From NCBI GenBank assembly GCA_015523445.1, contig WAKG01000003.1, positions 1 to 38,927 of the forward strand: 38,927 nt of DNA, read 5' to 3'. The position numbers were made by a program, and so were the translations under genes. The DNA is from Desulfurococcales archaeon (GTDB taxonomy: Archaea > Thermoproteota > Thermoprotei_A > Sulfolobales > Acidilobaceae). Positions 1 to 10,503 of the stretch are shown in pieces (positions within the stretch are counted from its first letter, which is position 1; each line of letters opens with the position of its first letter). The notes under the pieces are model-generated. The model did not search any database and had not been told where the DNA came from. It saw only the letters and a program-made list of their open reading frames with translations.

Positions 1-19
1 AGATGTGTATAAGAGACAG
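1..19 (+). other. Tn5/Nextera transposase mosaic-end adapter remnant
   Basis: Exact match to AGATGTGTATAAGAGACAG at the very start of the window. Confidence 0.97.
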
Positions 20-619
20 GTAGTGGGTGATCTAGTTAAAAAGTCTTTAGCTAATTAAGTTCAACTTGGTTTCGATTTTATAGCTATTGTTTGTGGCATG
101 TGTATTGTTTAAGTGTATGTCCATGGAAGATGTCTTATAGTGTGCTAGGACCTGCTAGACGGTTCTGGTACATTACCAGACTTTTATGTCGTGGATTCAC
201 TACGGGTCTATATTTTCAGGTTTAGCCTATGCCTTACAACCGCCTAATGGTTTCCCTGTATCCTTAGTCCTAGTGGCTGACTGTGTTGAGTATAGAAGGA
301 TAAGTCATGTATGCTTATACCGCGTATTGTGAGTTAACAGGGTTAACCAGCTACGGTGTGCCTCGGGAGCCTGGTCATTCCACATTTCAGAGCTTCGGCC
401 CTTACATGGCTCTTCATCGGCCTTGATAGGAGGGGCTCCTCAGACCCGTTTAACTTCATCACCCTTAGGGGGCTCGGTCATCGAGCGCCAGTCATCGCTC
501 CTGTATGTATTATTGGCTTGTGGGGGATATATGCTGGTTTAGCCGGGGCTGTTCTAGCTTCTAGACTTATCCGGAGTCGATACTATTAGGGTTAGTTTAA
601 ATGAAGGGGTAGGGGCCGC

Positions 620-1327
620 ATGGCGGCTTCAAGGCGAGTGGCGGTATTGCTTACAGCAGTAATCCTGGTATCTACATTGTATTCAGTCTACCTGGGTGTG
701 CTGTCTCCAGTTAAGAGGGGGCTTGGAGGGTGGACCCTACTCGGCGAGGATGAGGAGAGGCTCGAGTCTGGGTTGGCATCTGCTTCTGTAAGGCTTAGGG
801 TCTATAGGGTTAATGTGGATGGTGATAGCCTGGCTAGGGCTATTGATAGTATTATTGACTATTGTGTGAAGCAGGATGTGCAGGGTGGTTGGGATGTGTG
901 TGATGTTGATCCTGGCGAGCTGGAGAGGTATGCGGGAGAGGGTAGGCTAGCGGTTATAGCAGTGGTGGCTAGGATCTCCAATACTGGCTTAGCTCCGGTG
1001 AGCGTTGGGGGCCCGGGCCCCTTGTGTGGCCAGAGCTACAATCTGGAGCATCTAGAGGATTCAAGCCTAGTTCCCCTAGTTGTTCATAGGGAGCCCGTAG
1101 CTTACTTGGAGTTTAAGGTTCTTGAGGGTGAGGTTGTCCTAGGCTATGGTGGGTATTGCCAGCTTGCACTGGTTATGCGCAAGCTGCTGCCAGGCAGTTT
1201 CTCTGAGACTGTATATGGTTTTATCGTGGTGACGCCATTTAAGGGAGTCTTTTCTATAGAATCTAGCGTGGAGATTGATAGAGTCTGGCATGATATTACA
1301 CTTAATGTCAGCGTGGAGATACGCTAA
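620..1327 (+). CDS. Hypothetical protein with N-terminal membrane anchor/signal and four Cys in the predicted exported part
   Basis: ORF of 235 aa; hydrophobic N-terminus AVLLTAVILVSTLYSVYLGVL; Cys in DYCVK, DVCDV, PLCGQ and GYCQL. Confidence 0.7.
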   Translation: MAASRRVAVLLTAVILVSTLYSVYLGVLSPVKRGLGGWTLLGEDEERLESGLASASVRLRVYRVNVDGDSLARAIDSIIDYCVKQDVQGGWDVCDVDPGELERYAGEGRLAVIAVVARISNTGLAPVSVGGPGPLCGQSYNLEHLEDSSLVPLVVHREPVAYLEFKVLEGEVVLGYGGYCQLALVMRKLLPGSFSETVYGFIVVTPFKGVFSIESSVEIDRVWHDITLNVSVEIR

Positions 1328-1740
1328 GCTAGCGTTAATACGATAGCTTGGAGTAGGATTATGATGTGCATTATTGTACACCATAGGCATACTGCCCTAG
1401 CCTTTACTAGCTCCAGATAGACTAGGTAGGGGACCAGTAGTGCCCCAGCTATCCAGAGGATCTTATAGGCCAATAGCGTTATGTGGCTACCTGTAGCTAG
1501 GTATGACGAGAATAATAGTAGCTGGAATGCGAAGTATATGGGGGCTAGCTGGGATAGGTGCACTCTTCCTAGCACTAGCGCCTCTGGAAGCATGTATACC
1601 AGTTTGCACCCACCCGGCTCCTCCCCTACACTGCATATAGCATTCCTCAGCTCCGCCTTGTAGTCATGGTAGGATAGGATGCCAGCTAATAGACCTGCTA
1701 GGGTTAATAGGCTTTGGGTTACCGGGTTTAGCGGGTCCAT
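1324..1740 (-). CDS. Vitamin K epoxide reductase (VKOR)/DsbB-like membrane protein
   Basis: 138 aa, several TM segments, CxxC motif (AVCLWCTIMH) near the C-terminus plus an N-terminal Cys pair (NAICSVGEEPGGCKL). Confidence 0.8.
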   Translation of the reverse strand: MDPLNPVTQSLLTLAGLLAGILSYHDYKAELRNAICSVGEEPGGCKLVYMLPEALVLGRVHLSQLAPIYFAFQLLLFSSYLATGSHITLLAYKILWIAGALLVPYLVYLELVKARAVCLWCTIMHIIILLQAIVLTLA

Positions 1741-1750
1741 CTCTACTAGC

Positions 1751-3166
1751 CTACATGGACCTATAGTTGGGGTGGTACTTCTTTATTGTCTCCTCCTTTA
1801 TGTTCACCAGCTCCTCCTCCGGCAGCGTGGCTAGTATCTCCCATGCTATGTCTAGGGTCTGCTCTATAGTCCTATTCTCCCTCGGTCCCTGGCTTAGGAA
1901 GCGGCGCTCGAATAGGTCTGCGAACTTTAGGTACTTCCTGTCTGTCTGGCTTAGGCTCTCCTCCCCCACCACAGCTGCCAGGCTCCTCAGCTCCACTCCC
2001 CTACTGTAGGCTGCGTATAGCTGGTTGCTGACCTCAGCGTGGTCTTCCCTCGTCTTGCCTGGGCCTATCCCTTCCTTCATCAGCCTGGATAGGCTCATGA
2101 GCACGTTTATTGGCGGGTAGATTCCCTTGTTGTGCAGCTCTCTGCTTAGGACTATCTGGCCCTCTGTTATGTATCCCGTCAAGTCTGGTATCGGATGTGT
2201 TATATCGTCGTTTGGCATTGTTAGTATGGGCATCTGCGTTATACTCCCCTTCTTGCCCTTGACCCTCCCGGCCCTCTCGTATATGCTTGCCAAGTCGCTG
2301 TACAGATATCCAGGGTATCCTTGCCTGCCGGGAACCTCTTCTCTGGCTGCGCTTATCTCCCTCAGCGCCTCGGCGTAGTTGGTCATATCTGTTAGTATGA
2401 CTAGGACGTGCATGTCCCTCTCGTATGCAAGGTACTCTGCAAGAGTTAGGGCTGACCTTGGAGTTACGAGCCTAACCATTGCCGGCTCATCCGCTAAGTT
2501 AACGAACATAGCCACCCTGTTCAGGGCCCCAGTTTCCTCGAAGAACTTCTTGAAGAACATATAGTCGTCATACTTTATACCGATGGCTGCGAACACGACT
2601 GCGAACTCCTCGGCCTCACCCCTGACAGTTGCCTGCCTCGCGATCTGTGCGGCTAGTATGTTGTGCGGCATTCCGGAGCCGCTGAATATGGGTAGCTTCT
2701 GCCCCCTTACCAGGGTGTTCATCCCGTCTATGGCACTTACACCAGTCTGTATGAAGTCCTCGGGATAGCTTCTCTCAGCCGGGTTGAGTGGAGCCCCGTT
2801 GACGTCCCTCTCATCCTCGGCAATGATCTTGGGGCCACCGTCTATAGGCTCTCCCAGGCCGTTGAATATCCTGCCTAGCATGTCCTCGCTTACGGGTATT
2901 TCGAGAGGTTTGCCTAGGAACCTCACCCTTGTGCCTGTGGTGGTTATGCCAGTGGTGCCCTCGAATACCTGAACGACTGCCACGCCCCGGGCGACATCTA
3001 GCACTCTACCCCTCCTCTTCTCCCCTGTTGGTAGCTCTACCTCAACTATCTCGTCATAGGCCACGTTTGTTACGCCCTCTACTATGAGTAGGGGTCCCTT
3101 GATCTCGGTGATCCTGGAGTATTCCCTTATACCTGCTATCTCCATACCCATCCCGTACCACCTCAC
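1751..3166 (-). CDS. atpB: A-type ATP synthase subunit B (likely start at the internal Met, about 3145)
   Basis: Characteristic sequence [24 protein letters not shown]...[19 protein letters not shown]...[26 protein letters not shown]. Confidence 0.97.
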   Translation of the reverse strand: MRWYGMGMEIAGIREYSRITEIKGPLLIVEGVTNVAYDEIVEVELPTGEKRRGRVLDVARGVAVVQVFEGTTGITTTGTRVRFLGKPLEIPVSEDMLGRIFNGLGEPIDGGPKIIAEDERDVNGAPLNPAERSYPEDFIQTGVSAIDGMNTLVRGQKLPIFSGSGMPHNILAAQIARQATVRGEAEEFAVVFAAIGIKYDDYMFFKKFFEETGALNRVAMFVNLADEPAMVRLVTPRSALTLAEYLAYERDMHVLVILTDMTNYAEALREISAAREEVPGRQGYPGYLYSDLASIYERAGRVKGKKGSITQMPILTMPNDDITHPIPDLTGYITEGQIVLSRELHNKGIYPPINVLMSLSRLMKEGIGPGKTREDHAEVSNQLYAAYSRGVELRSLAAVVGEESLSQTDRKYLKFADLFERRFLSQGPRENRTIEQTLDIAWEILATLPEEELVNIKEETIKKYHPNYRSM

Positions 3167-4959
3167 CCGAGCCTTGCCTCGAGGGACTCCAGGGCTTTAA
3201 GGGCCCTGTTCCTCAGCTCCTCTATCTTCTCCAGCTCATCGTTCTTTATGCTGAACTTGGCCTTGACCATCTCCACGTAGAGCCTCCCTACGGCATCCCT
3301 TATCTGTGCAACAGTGGCTCCGTGCTCGACCAGCTGCGCTGCCTTCCTGTGGAAGTCTAGTATCATCTTGAGTAGCTTGAACTGCTTCTCTGGAGTAGTG
3401 AACGCGTCGATCGGGTCGAACGCGTTCTGCTTTAGGAAGCCGTCCTTGAGGAGCCTAGCGGTCTCTAGGACCAGCTTATCCTTCTCATCCAGGCTCTCAG
3501 TGCCTACTAGCCTGACTATCTCCTGTAGCTCGTCCTCCCTGAGGAGTATCTCCATTGCCTCGTCTCTATACTCCTTCCACCTCTTATCCACGTTCTTATG
3601 CCACCACTCAGCAACCAGATCCGTGTAGGCGCTATAGCTTAGTAGCCAGTTGATCGCGGGGTAGTGCCTACTGTAGGCTAGCTTCGTGTCTAGGGCCCAG
3701 AAGACCCTTATGAACCTCTTAGTGTGGCTTGTCACTGGCTCGGTGAAGTCGCCTCCCGGCGGACTTACTGCCCCCACGATAGTCACGCTCCCCATCCTCT
3801 CCGGGGAGCCCAGAGCCTCGACCCTGCCAGCCCTCTCATAGAACTCCGCCAGCCTCGATGCCAGATAGCTCGGATACCCCTCCTCAGCAGGCATCTCCTC
3901 CAGCCTACCCGCTATCTCCCTAAGAGCCTCCGCCCACCTGCTAGTCGAGTCTGCCACCAGGAGGACATCATACCCCATGTCCCTATAGTACTCTGCCAGG
4001 GTGACCCCAACATATATACTAGCCTCCCTAGCCGCCACTGGCATGTTGCTGGTGTTCGCTATCAGTATCGTCCTCTCCATCAACGGCTTACCCGTCCACG
4101 GATCCTTATACTTTGGGAACCTCTCCAGGACCTCGGTCATCTCATTACCCCTCTCACCACACCCTATATAGACAACCACCCTGGCAGAGCTCCACTGAGC
4201 CAAACTATGGAGTGTAACCGTTTTCCCCGTGCCAAACCCTCCAGGCACGGCGCCGGTTCCTCCTCTGGCCATTGGGAAGAGGGTGTCTATTATCCTGGTG
4301 CCAGTTATGAGGGGCTCTGTGGGGTCTAGCTTGGCCTTGAATGGTCTGGGTATCCTTACTGGCCATCTCTGGGCCATCCTTATGTCGATTGTCTTCCCGT
4401 CTGTACGTACCTGGGCTATGACTTCGTCTACCGTGTAGTCTCCCTCTACTGCTAGCCAGGTTAGGGTGCCCCTGACGCCGGGTGGCACCATTATCTTGTG
4501 TGTGATTAGGCTTGTCTCCTCTACTATACCTAGTACGTCGCCTCCCTCAACCTTGCCGCCCAGCTCTGCCTGGGGCTTGAAGTGCCACTTCTTGTCCCTG
4601 GGTAGCGGGGGTACATCGATCCCCCTCTCTATGAACATTCTCCTGTGGGGCAAGTCCCTCGCTATTGTCTCCGCTATCAGAGGTAGAGGCCTCTGGACTC
4701 CATCGTAGATCGTACCTAGGAGGCCTGGGCCTAGCTCTACGCTGAGTGGAGCCCCGGTGCCCTCAACCACCTCTCCGGGCTTGAGCCCCGTCGTTGACTC
4801 GTAGACCTGTATGTAGGCTTTGTCTCCCCTGATCCTAGTTATCTCGCCGATAAGCCTATCCTCTCCAACCCTGACCATCTCGAACATCTGTGCTCCTTGC
4901 ATGTTCTCCGCTATTATCAGTGGACCGGAGATCCTCACAATCCTACCTTTAACCGGCAA
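3163..4959 (-). CDS. atpA: A-type ATP synthase catalytic subunit A (TTG start), intein-free
   Basis: P-loop [48 protein letters not shown]; 598 aa. Confidence 0.98.
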   Translation of the reverse strand: MPVKGRIVRISGPLIIAENMQGAQMFEMVRVGEDRLIGEITRIRGDKAYIQVYESTTGLKPGEVVEGTGAPLSVELGPGLLGTIYDGVQRPLPLIAETIARDLPHRRMFIERGIDVPPLPRDKKWHFKPQAELGGKVEGGDVLGIVEETSLITHKIMVPPGVRGTLTWLAVEGDYTVDEVIAQVRTDGKTIDIRMAQRWPVRIPRPFKAKLDPTEPLITGTRIIDTLFPMARGGTGAVPGGFGTGKTVTLHSLAQWSSARVVVYIGCGERGNEMTEVLERFPKYKDPWTGKPLMERTILIANTSNMPVAAREASIYVGVTLAEYYRDMGYDVLLVADSTSRWAEALREIAGRLEEMPAEEGYPSYLASRLAEFYERAGRVEALGSPERMGSVTIVGAVSPPGGDFTEPVTSHTKRFIRVFWALDTKLAYSRHYPAINWLLSYSAYTDLVAEWWHKNVDKRWKEYRDEAMEILLREDELQEIVRLVGTESLDEKDKLVLETARLLKDGFLKQNAFDPIDAFTTPEKQFKLLKMILDFHRKAAQLVEHGATVAQIRDAVGRLYVEMVKAKFSIKNDELEKIEELRNRALKALESLEARLG

Positions 4960-5040
4960 ATCTAACCCCTCTGGCTAACCCACAATCCACATGGCAACAA
5001 GTCTTGACTTTAAATCTAGCTACACTAGGAGGAGGGAGTG

Positions 5041-5655
5041 TTATGTCTCTCTGAAGAGGGCGCGGGATGCTGCTAGCCTTAGCTTGGCCTCGTTTAGGCT
5101 GAGTATCAGGTCTAGGCTATAGTCTATTCTTATACTTCCATCCTCCGACTCAGCTATGGCCCCACCCTTTATGGGGGCTGGCTCGGGCGATAGTATTATG
5201 TTCCTTGCATGCAATGTCTGCAGTATGCCTCTAGCTAGCTCTAAGTCGTCCTTAGCCACCTTAACTATGACACGGTCATGCCTACGGGCCTCCTCCGCTA
5301 TCCTCTCTAGCACCCTCCTCATAAACCTGGGGTACCACTCCTCGTTTTTGCTAGCCACAACAGCGTCTACAGCTTTTGAGATAGCCTCATCTATGTATTT
5401 GCTCTTAACCTCCGCAACTCTATTCCTTAGCTCCAGCTCCAGTGAGGATCTTTTGCTGGTCAATGCCTCCACGAGCCTCTGGTACTCATCTTCAATTTTC
5501 CTCAGGGCATCTGCAAGCGCCCTCTTGTAGGCATCCTCTATAATCTTCAGGGCAGCCTGGTAGGACTCATCTATAACTGACTGAGCGTTCTTCTCCTCCC
5601 TCTCGACTATAGCCCTAGCGAGTGCCTCCGGGTCTCCGTAGATCCTCATCGCCAT
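5041..5655 (-). CDS. atpE: A-type ATP synthase subunit E
   Basis: Charged coiled-coil N-terminus and position upstream of atpA in the F-E-A-B order. Confidence 0.85.
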   Translation of the reverse strand: MAMRIYGDPEALARAIVEREEKNAQSVIDESYQAALKIIEDAYKRALADALRKIEDEYQRLVEALTSKRSSLELELRNRVAEVKSKYIDEAISKAVDAVVASKNEEWYPRFMRRVLERIAEEARRHDRVIVKVAKDDLELARGILQTLHARNIILSPEPAPIKGGAIAESEDGSIRIDYSLDLILSLNEAKLRLAASRALFRET

Positions 5656-5667
5656 ATACCCCCAATG

Positions 5668-5970
5668 CTACCCGAGCCCTAGGGCCTTGGCTAGTAGCTT
5701 ATCAACGTTTATGGGCTCCGCTGTAGCCCATCTTGTCGGTAGAACCAATACTGGCTTATCAACCTCCTTTATACTGTCCCTGAACATGTCCTCATCCTCG
5801 ACCATGTGTTTTAGCACTATTATAAGACCGATGTCATCCCTCCTAGAGGCCTCTATAACCTTCCTCACCACGTCATCCTGGCTATAAGCCTCTATGGCTA
5901 TAAGCCCGGCGCTCCTGAAGAGGGGATTATTATATTTGTCACCTATAACTGCAACCTTATACTCGCCCAA
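5668..5970 (-). CDS. atpF: A-type ATP synthase subunit F (TTG start)
   Basis: 100 aa; KVAVIGDKYNNPLFRSAGL; KPVLVLPT; location in ATPase cluster. Confidence 0.85.
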   Translation of the reverse strand: MGEYKVAVIGDKYNNPLFRSAGLIAIEAYSQDDVVRKVIEASRRDDIGLIIVLKHMVEDEDMFRDSIKEVDKPVLVLPTRWATAEPINVDKLLAKALGLG

Positions 5971-6071
5971 CCCTCAGTCCCTTACCAGTTATGCCTCGTA
6001 GAAGGGTACTTATCATTGATCCCCGGCCTGCCATGCTTTAATAACTCGACATACGGCCAAATGCCAAGTGG

Positions 6072-8165
6072 GTGTATAATGGTAAGGGCGAGGTGCTGGA
6101 GGAGTTGCTGATTTCCAGCAGGGTTGAAGAGGTAGTAGTGACTCTGGTTGACGAGCATTACGACAGGGTGATAGCCAAGCTGGCTGTGGAGGGCATCTTC
6201 CACATAGACTCTCCTCCCAGCGGATTCAAGGGTAACGTTGATAGGGAATACGTCAGGGCCCTCTCCCTAGCCTCAGAGTACACCTCCAAGCTAGAATCAT
6301 TCTTCAGAGTCCTTGGCCTGGAGCCGCAGACCGTGGAGGGAGTTACGATACAGGTATCTAAGTGGATTGATGGCTTTAATAGGGTAATTAAGGAATATAA
6401 GGATATCCACGAGGAGTATGAGAGAGGAGTATCAAGGCTACTCCAGATAGAGTCCCAGCTGGGAGAACTCCAGGCGCTCAAAGCAGTCCTTTATCAGGTT
6501 AAACATGTTGACACTGATATAAGGGCAGCTATGGAAGTCACGCGGCTAGGCTTCTCCATAGGCTTTGTAAGCGCGGATGCTGAGGGGAAGCTAGAAGGGT
6601 ATGCTAAGAAGTATAACGTTATGATAGCGTATGAGAAAATCGATGAAGAAAAGGGCCTAGTTGCTGTGGCTGGTGACTATCCCTCTGTTAGGTCGGTGGT
6701 ATCCCAGCTGGCTAGGTATAAATGGAGCCCCCTCTCAATACCAATTAGCTTACCCGGATCTCCTGCTAAGGCGTTTGAAGCAGTAAGCGTGGAGATCCAA
6801 AGGCTTATGAGTGAGGCTGACAATATACGGTCTCTATTGGCTAGGGAGGATATGGTCTCTAAGCTTAAGGAGTACTATACTAAGGTCCTAGCATTCAGGG
6901 AGGTATTTAAGTTCCTAGTAAACACGTTGAAGACCAAGTCAACTAGGACCTTTAGGGGCTTCGTGGACGTGGCGGATAGGAGCCGTCTTGAGAAGGTCCT
7001 CAGGGAGGCCACTGGTGGCGCCTTTATAATGGCTAGCCTGGGCGTTAAGAGGGCTGCAGGTAAGACACCTACCAAGGTCAGGCTACCCGGCCCTCTCAGG
7101 ATTTTTCATAACATTGTTAGGATGTATGGAGAGCCCGATCCAGATGAGATTGTCCCCACAATTTTCCTTGTGATAACCTTGCCCCTAACATTTGCCCTCA
7201 TGTTTCCCGATGCTGGTCATGGACTCCTAGTTCTCCTATTTGGGTTACTCTACGTGATGCCTAGGAACAGGGACTGGGGTACGATCATTTCTATACTAGG
7301 TGCCTCTAGCATAATATCGGGCCTTCTCGCAGGGGAGATATTTGGACCTCTAGTATCTAAGGCCATCGGTATTCACAAGATATGGGAGGGTCTAGGGTTC
7401 GAGACCCCGCCTCTAGCACCTCCCACTCTGGCCTCCGAGCTATACCCGCCTGGACCTGAGAGAATAGAGTTATCCGTCACATTGCTCTATAAGTCCATAA
7501 CTATAGCCTTATGGATAGGAGGCTTTATGCTGACTCTAGGCGCCCTGCTGGGTGTGATAGACGCCCTACTCAAGGGAGACAAGATAGGGGCCATCCTGAT
7601 AAAGGCGCCTAAGCTACTATTCTTCGCCGCAGTCACTAGTCCCTTCCTAGTATACTTTAACATAAGCGAGTCAGGAGCTGTGCTGAGGAGCGCCTTGCTG
7701 GAGGGCAATCTAGACAACCCTGTGGCGGCATTCCTCTACTACGGAGCGATAGCCGGGCTACTATGGCTCTTCATAGGAAATATTGTCGAGGCCATTATCC
7801 ACAAGGAGTCGCCCCTCTCAGGGTTGGGCCATGGGTTCCTTGAGGTGTATGAGCTTGTCCTAATGGCGGTGGGGAACATACCCAGCTTCCTTAGGATCAT
7901 GGCGTTAAGCCTTGCTCATGCCAGCCTAATGCTAGGCTTCTCAGAACTCTACTACGTAGTTGCTGGAGATGGGATCTTAAGCCTGCTGGCTGGTGTGCTG
8001 ATCTACATTATGGGTAATCTACTCGCTGCCGGGCTCGAGGGCATACTATCCTACGCCCACAGTATAAGGCTGCACTTCTACGAGTGGTTCAGCAAGTTCT
8101 ATAGTGGAACAGGGATTCCCTTCCAGCCCATATCCCTACCTGGGGTTAGGATCGTGGTGGCCTAG
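6072..8165 (+). CDS. atpI: A-type ATP synthase subunit I (a-subunit), divergent, GTG start
   Basis: 697 aa; soluble N-terminus, C-terminal multi-TM region with FPDAGHGLL, LRIMALSLAHASLM and EGILSYAHSIRLHFYEWFSKFY. Confidence 0.95.
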   Translation: MYNGKGEVLEELLISSRVEEVVVTLVDEHYDRVIAKLAVEGIFHIDSPPSGFKGNVDREYVRALSLASEYTSKLESFFRVLGLEPQTVEGVTIQVSKWIDGFNRVIKEYKDIHEEYERGVSRLLQIESQLGELQALKAVLYQVKHVDTDIRAAMEVTRLGFSIGFVSADAEGKLEGYAKKYNVMIAYEKIDEEKGLVAVAGDYPSVRSVVSQLARYKWSPLSIPISLPGSPAKAFEAVSVEIQRLMSEADNIRSLLAREDMVSKLKEYYTKVLAFREVFKFLVNTLKTKSTRTFRGFVDVADRSRLEKVLREATGGAFIMASLGVKRAAGKTPTKVRLPGPLRIFHNIVRMYGEPDPDEIVPTIFLVITLPLTFALMFPDAGHGLLVLLFGLLYVMPRNRDWGTIISILGASSIISGLLAGEIFGPLVSKAIGIHKIWEGLGFETPPLAPPTLASELYPPGPERIELSVTLLYKSITIALWIGGFMLTLGALLGVIDALLKGDKIGAILIKAPKLLFFAAVTSPFLVYFNISESGAVLRSALLEGNLDNPVAAFLYYGAIAGLLWLFIGNIVEAIIHKESPLSGLGHGFLEVYELVLMAVGNIPSFLRIMALSLAHASLMLGFSELYYVVAGDGILSLLAGVLIYIMGNLLAAGLEGILSYAHSIRLHFYEWFSKFYSGTGIPFQPISLPGVRIVVA

Positions 8166-8167
8166 CC

Positions 8168-9334
8168 CTACATCCATATAAACGCTCCTTTCAGATAATC
8201 TAGGTACTCCTCCCCCCTCATAGTATGGTCAGGGGAGGCTCCCCTAAGGGAGCCTAGTATCCTATAGTTATCGTTAACCTCTAGAGCAACCTCAGATATT
8301 ATTTTGAGGAAGTTGTCTCTAGTGAGGAAGTAGCTACAGCTACTGAGGTATGCCACCGTGGAGCCGGGCGTTGAGTGTTTTAGGCTCCAACTGTATGCTC
8401 TCCTATACGCTTTAATCCCCCTGTTTATGCTATCCTGGTCTCCCCGCTGAATAAAGGCTGGAGGGTCTACTGTTATCGTGTCGAACCTGTCCTCGAGCCT
8501 CCTCATACTCCATATACTTGTATTGTAGATTTTGTATCTTTCAATACGGTTAATCTCTAGGTTTCTTCTGAGAATTCTAGCTGCGGTAGGGTCTTCTTCC
8601 ACGAAGACCACTATTCTCGCCCCTTCCATAGCTGCATGTATGCCAAAGGCCCCCGTATAGGAGAAAACGTCTAGGACCTTGCTCCCTACATATCTCCTTA
8701 GCTCTAGCCTATTCATTCTCTGGTCCAGGAAGAACCCGGTCTTTTGTCCATTCACCACGTCTACTATAAACTTAGCCCCGGCTTCTTCTATTATAACCTC
8801 TCTTTTCCTTCCTATGATCCATTCAACCACGGGCTCTAGGCCTATATCCTTCCTACTTCTCTGGGTGCTCTTGTTAAATACATGCCTTGACCCTGCTAGC
8901 CTGGATAGGACCTTTGCTATGTATTCTATATGGGGGTCTATGGCCCAGCTGCTAGACTGCAGTACAGCCACGTCTCCGTAAACATCTATTATTAGGCCTG
9001 AGAGTAGGTCCCCGTCACTGTTAACAAGCCTCATCCCATGCTCTGGAGCGTATCCCAGCCTTTCTCTAATCCTATAAGCATCCTCCAGTCTATCCTCTAT
9101 CACCTCTTGAGGAGTTGTGTAGCTACATCCACTATGTTCTACTACCCTCACCGCTACAGGGCCTCTAGGCTCCCATAGCCCACAGGCTTCCAGGCCTGCC
9201 TCGCTGGAGTGTATCTCTACAAGCTCTCCAGGCCTGAGCCCCTGCTCCGGGCGTACCCACTTCCTATAGATTATGGACGATCCGCGCCTGAGTTTTCGGA
9301 GACCTATCCCCTCGACTAGGACCTTACTGGGCAC
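8168..9334 (-). CDS. PUA-domain class I SAM-dependent rRNA methyltransferase (RlmI-like)
   Basis: NGQKTGFFLDQRMNR, VLDVFSYTGAFGIHAA, TVDPPAF, SSCSYFL motifs. Confidence 0.88.
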   Translation of the reverse strand: MPSKVLVEGIGLRKLRRGSSIIYRKWVRPEQGLRPGELVEIHSSEAGLEACGLWEPRGPVAVRVVEHSGCSYTTPQEVIEDRLEDAYRIRERLGYAPEHGMRLVNSDGDLLSGLIIDVYGDVAVLQSSSWAIDPHIEYIAKVLSRLAGSRHVFNKSTQRSRKDIGLEPVVEWIIGRKREVIIEEAGAKFIVDVVNGQKTGFFLDQRMNRLELRRYVGSKVLDVFSYTGAFGIHAAMEGARIVVFVEEDPTAARILRRNLEINRIERYKIYNTSIWSMRRLEDRFDTITVDPPAFIQRGDQDSINRGIKAYRRAYSWSLKHSTPGSTVAYLSSCSYFLTRDNFLKIISEVALEVNDNYRILGSLRGASPDHTMRGEEYLDYLKGAFIWM

Positions 9335-9353
9335 TGTGGCTCCCTGCCACTGC

Positions 9354-10409
9354 TTATATTATTACTCCAGTATCCTTTGCAACCTTCTCTGCTGCATCCC
9401 TTGTTAGACCCTTCTCACCTAGTATCGTGTAGCGTTCTGGCCTTATCTTGGCTGCTAGGACTAGGGCTTCTATTACCTCCTCATCCTCCACTCCTATCTC
9501 TCTGGCCGTGGTTGGGGCTCCTGCCTCCTGCATGAGTCTTTTGATCCTCCTCCACTTCATCCCGTGTATGTATGACATCATTATGGTTCCTACACCTACT
9601 GCTTCTCCGTGCAGAGGCTTTCTCTTGGCTATAATGGATAGGGCATGGGCGAATAGATGTTCTGAGCCGCTGGCTGGCCTAGAGCTACCAGCTATACACA
9701 TCGCAACTCCACTGCTAACCAGAGCCTCTAGGAGGACCCTATATCCTTCTGTTGTGCCTAGCCCTATCTCCCGGGCGTATGATGCCACGTGCCTAGCACT
9801 CATAAGGGCTAGGCTAGCAGCGTATTCGCCATAGTACTCTCCCCGTAGCTTATGTGCTAGCCTCCAGTCCCGCACTGCAGTGAACTTTCCTATGAGATCT
9901 CCGAACCCAGCTATGTTATACCTTCGTGGCGCCTTCGAAATAACATCCACATCCAATATAATTATATCGGGGGGTTTAGCCCTCCTAGATATAGGCCTAT
10001 CGAACCCCTTGAGGCTGGCAAAGGGCGAGGTTATGCCGTCGTGGCTGGCCACCGTTGGCAGACTTATAAGACCGGCCCCCGCGTGGCTAGAGGCATATTT
10101 CGCTATATCTATAGACCGGCCCCCGCCTAGGCCCACAAGCGCCCTTACACCACTCTCTCGGGCCTGGCTGGCCACCTTCTCCGCTGTATCCACCGTAGCA
10201 TCGATAATTACTACACTCTCAACGCTGAACCCGGCCTCCTCGAGGGACTGCCTGACACGGGGATAGTATAGGCTATAGACCCTAGGCCCTGTGACCACCA
10301 GTATGGAGGATCCTCTTGCATATAGCTGTGAGGCGTAGCCTCCAACCTCTCCTATAACACCCCGGCCAACCACCACCTTACGTGGCAGGTCTATAACGTG
10401 CCTATCCAT
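9354..10409 (-). CDS. egsA: sn-glycerol-1-phosphate dehydrogenase
   Basis: GGGRSIDIAKYAS, SLPTVASHDGITSPFAS, GSEHLFAHAL, HGEAVGVGTIMM; start placed at internal Met (MDRHVIDLPRK). Confidence 0.93.
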   Translation of the reverse strand: MDRHVIDLPRKVVVGRGVIGEVGGYASQLYARGSSILVVTGPRVYSLYYPRVRQSLEEAGFSVESVVIIDATVDTAEKVASQARESGVRALVGLGGGRSIDIAKYASSHAGAGLISLPTVASHDGITSPFASLKGFDRPISRRAKPPDIIILDVDVISKAPRRYNIAGFGDLIGKFTAVRDWRLAHKLRGEYYGEYAASLALMSARHVASYAREIGLGTTEGYRVLLEALVSSGVAMCIAGSSRPASGSEHLFAHALSIIAKRKPLHGEAVGVGTIMMSYIHGMKWRRIKRLMQEAGAPTTAREIGVEDEEVIEALVLAAKIRPERYTILGEKGLTRDAAEKVAKDTGVII

Positions 10410-10503
10410 CCCGCACGCTGCCCCCATGCAAGGGATAGTATATTACGATAAGCCTATAATGGCTTATAGGAGCCACTATCCCTGTTGGAGGGGTTTAAGA
10501 GGC

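Noticed and set aside
356-589. 77-aa ORF near the contig start
   Set aside because: No homology recognisable, weak start context; cannot separate from chance ORF
3724-4329. 201-aa plus-strand ORF opposite atpA
   Set aside because: Antisense to a highly conserved gene; low-complexity Arg/Pro/Leu/His-rich translation typical of a shadow ORF
3163-4959. Intein in ATPase subunit A, a common archaeal insertion site
   Set aside because: P-loop region [17 protein letters not shown] is uninterrupted and protein length is normal
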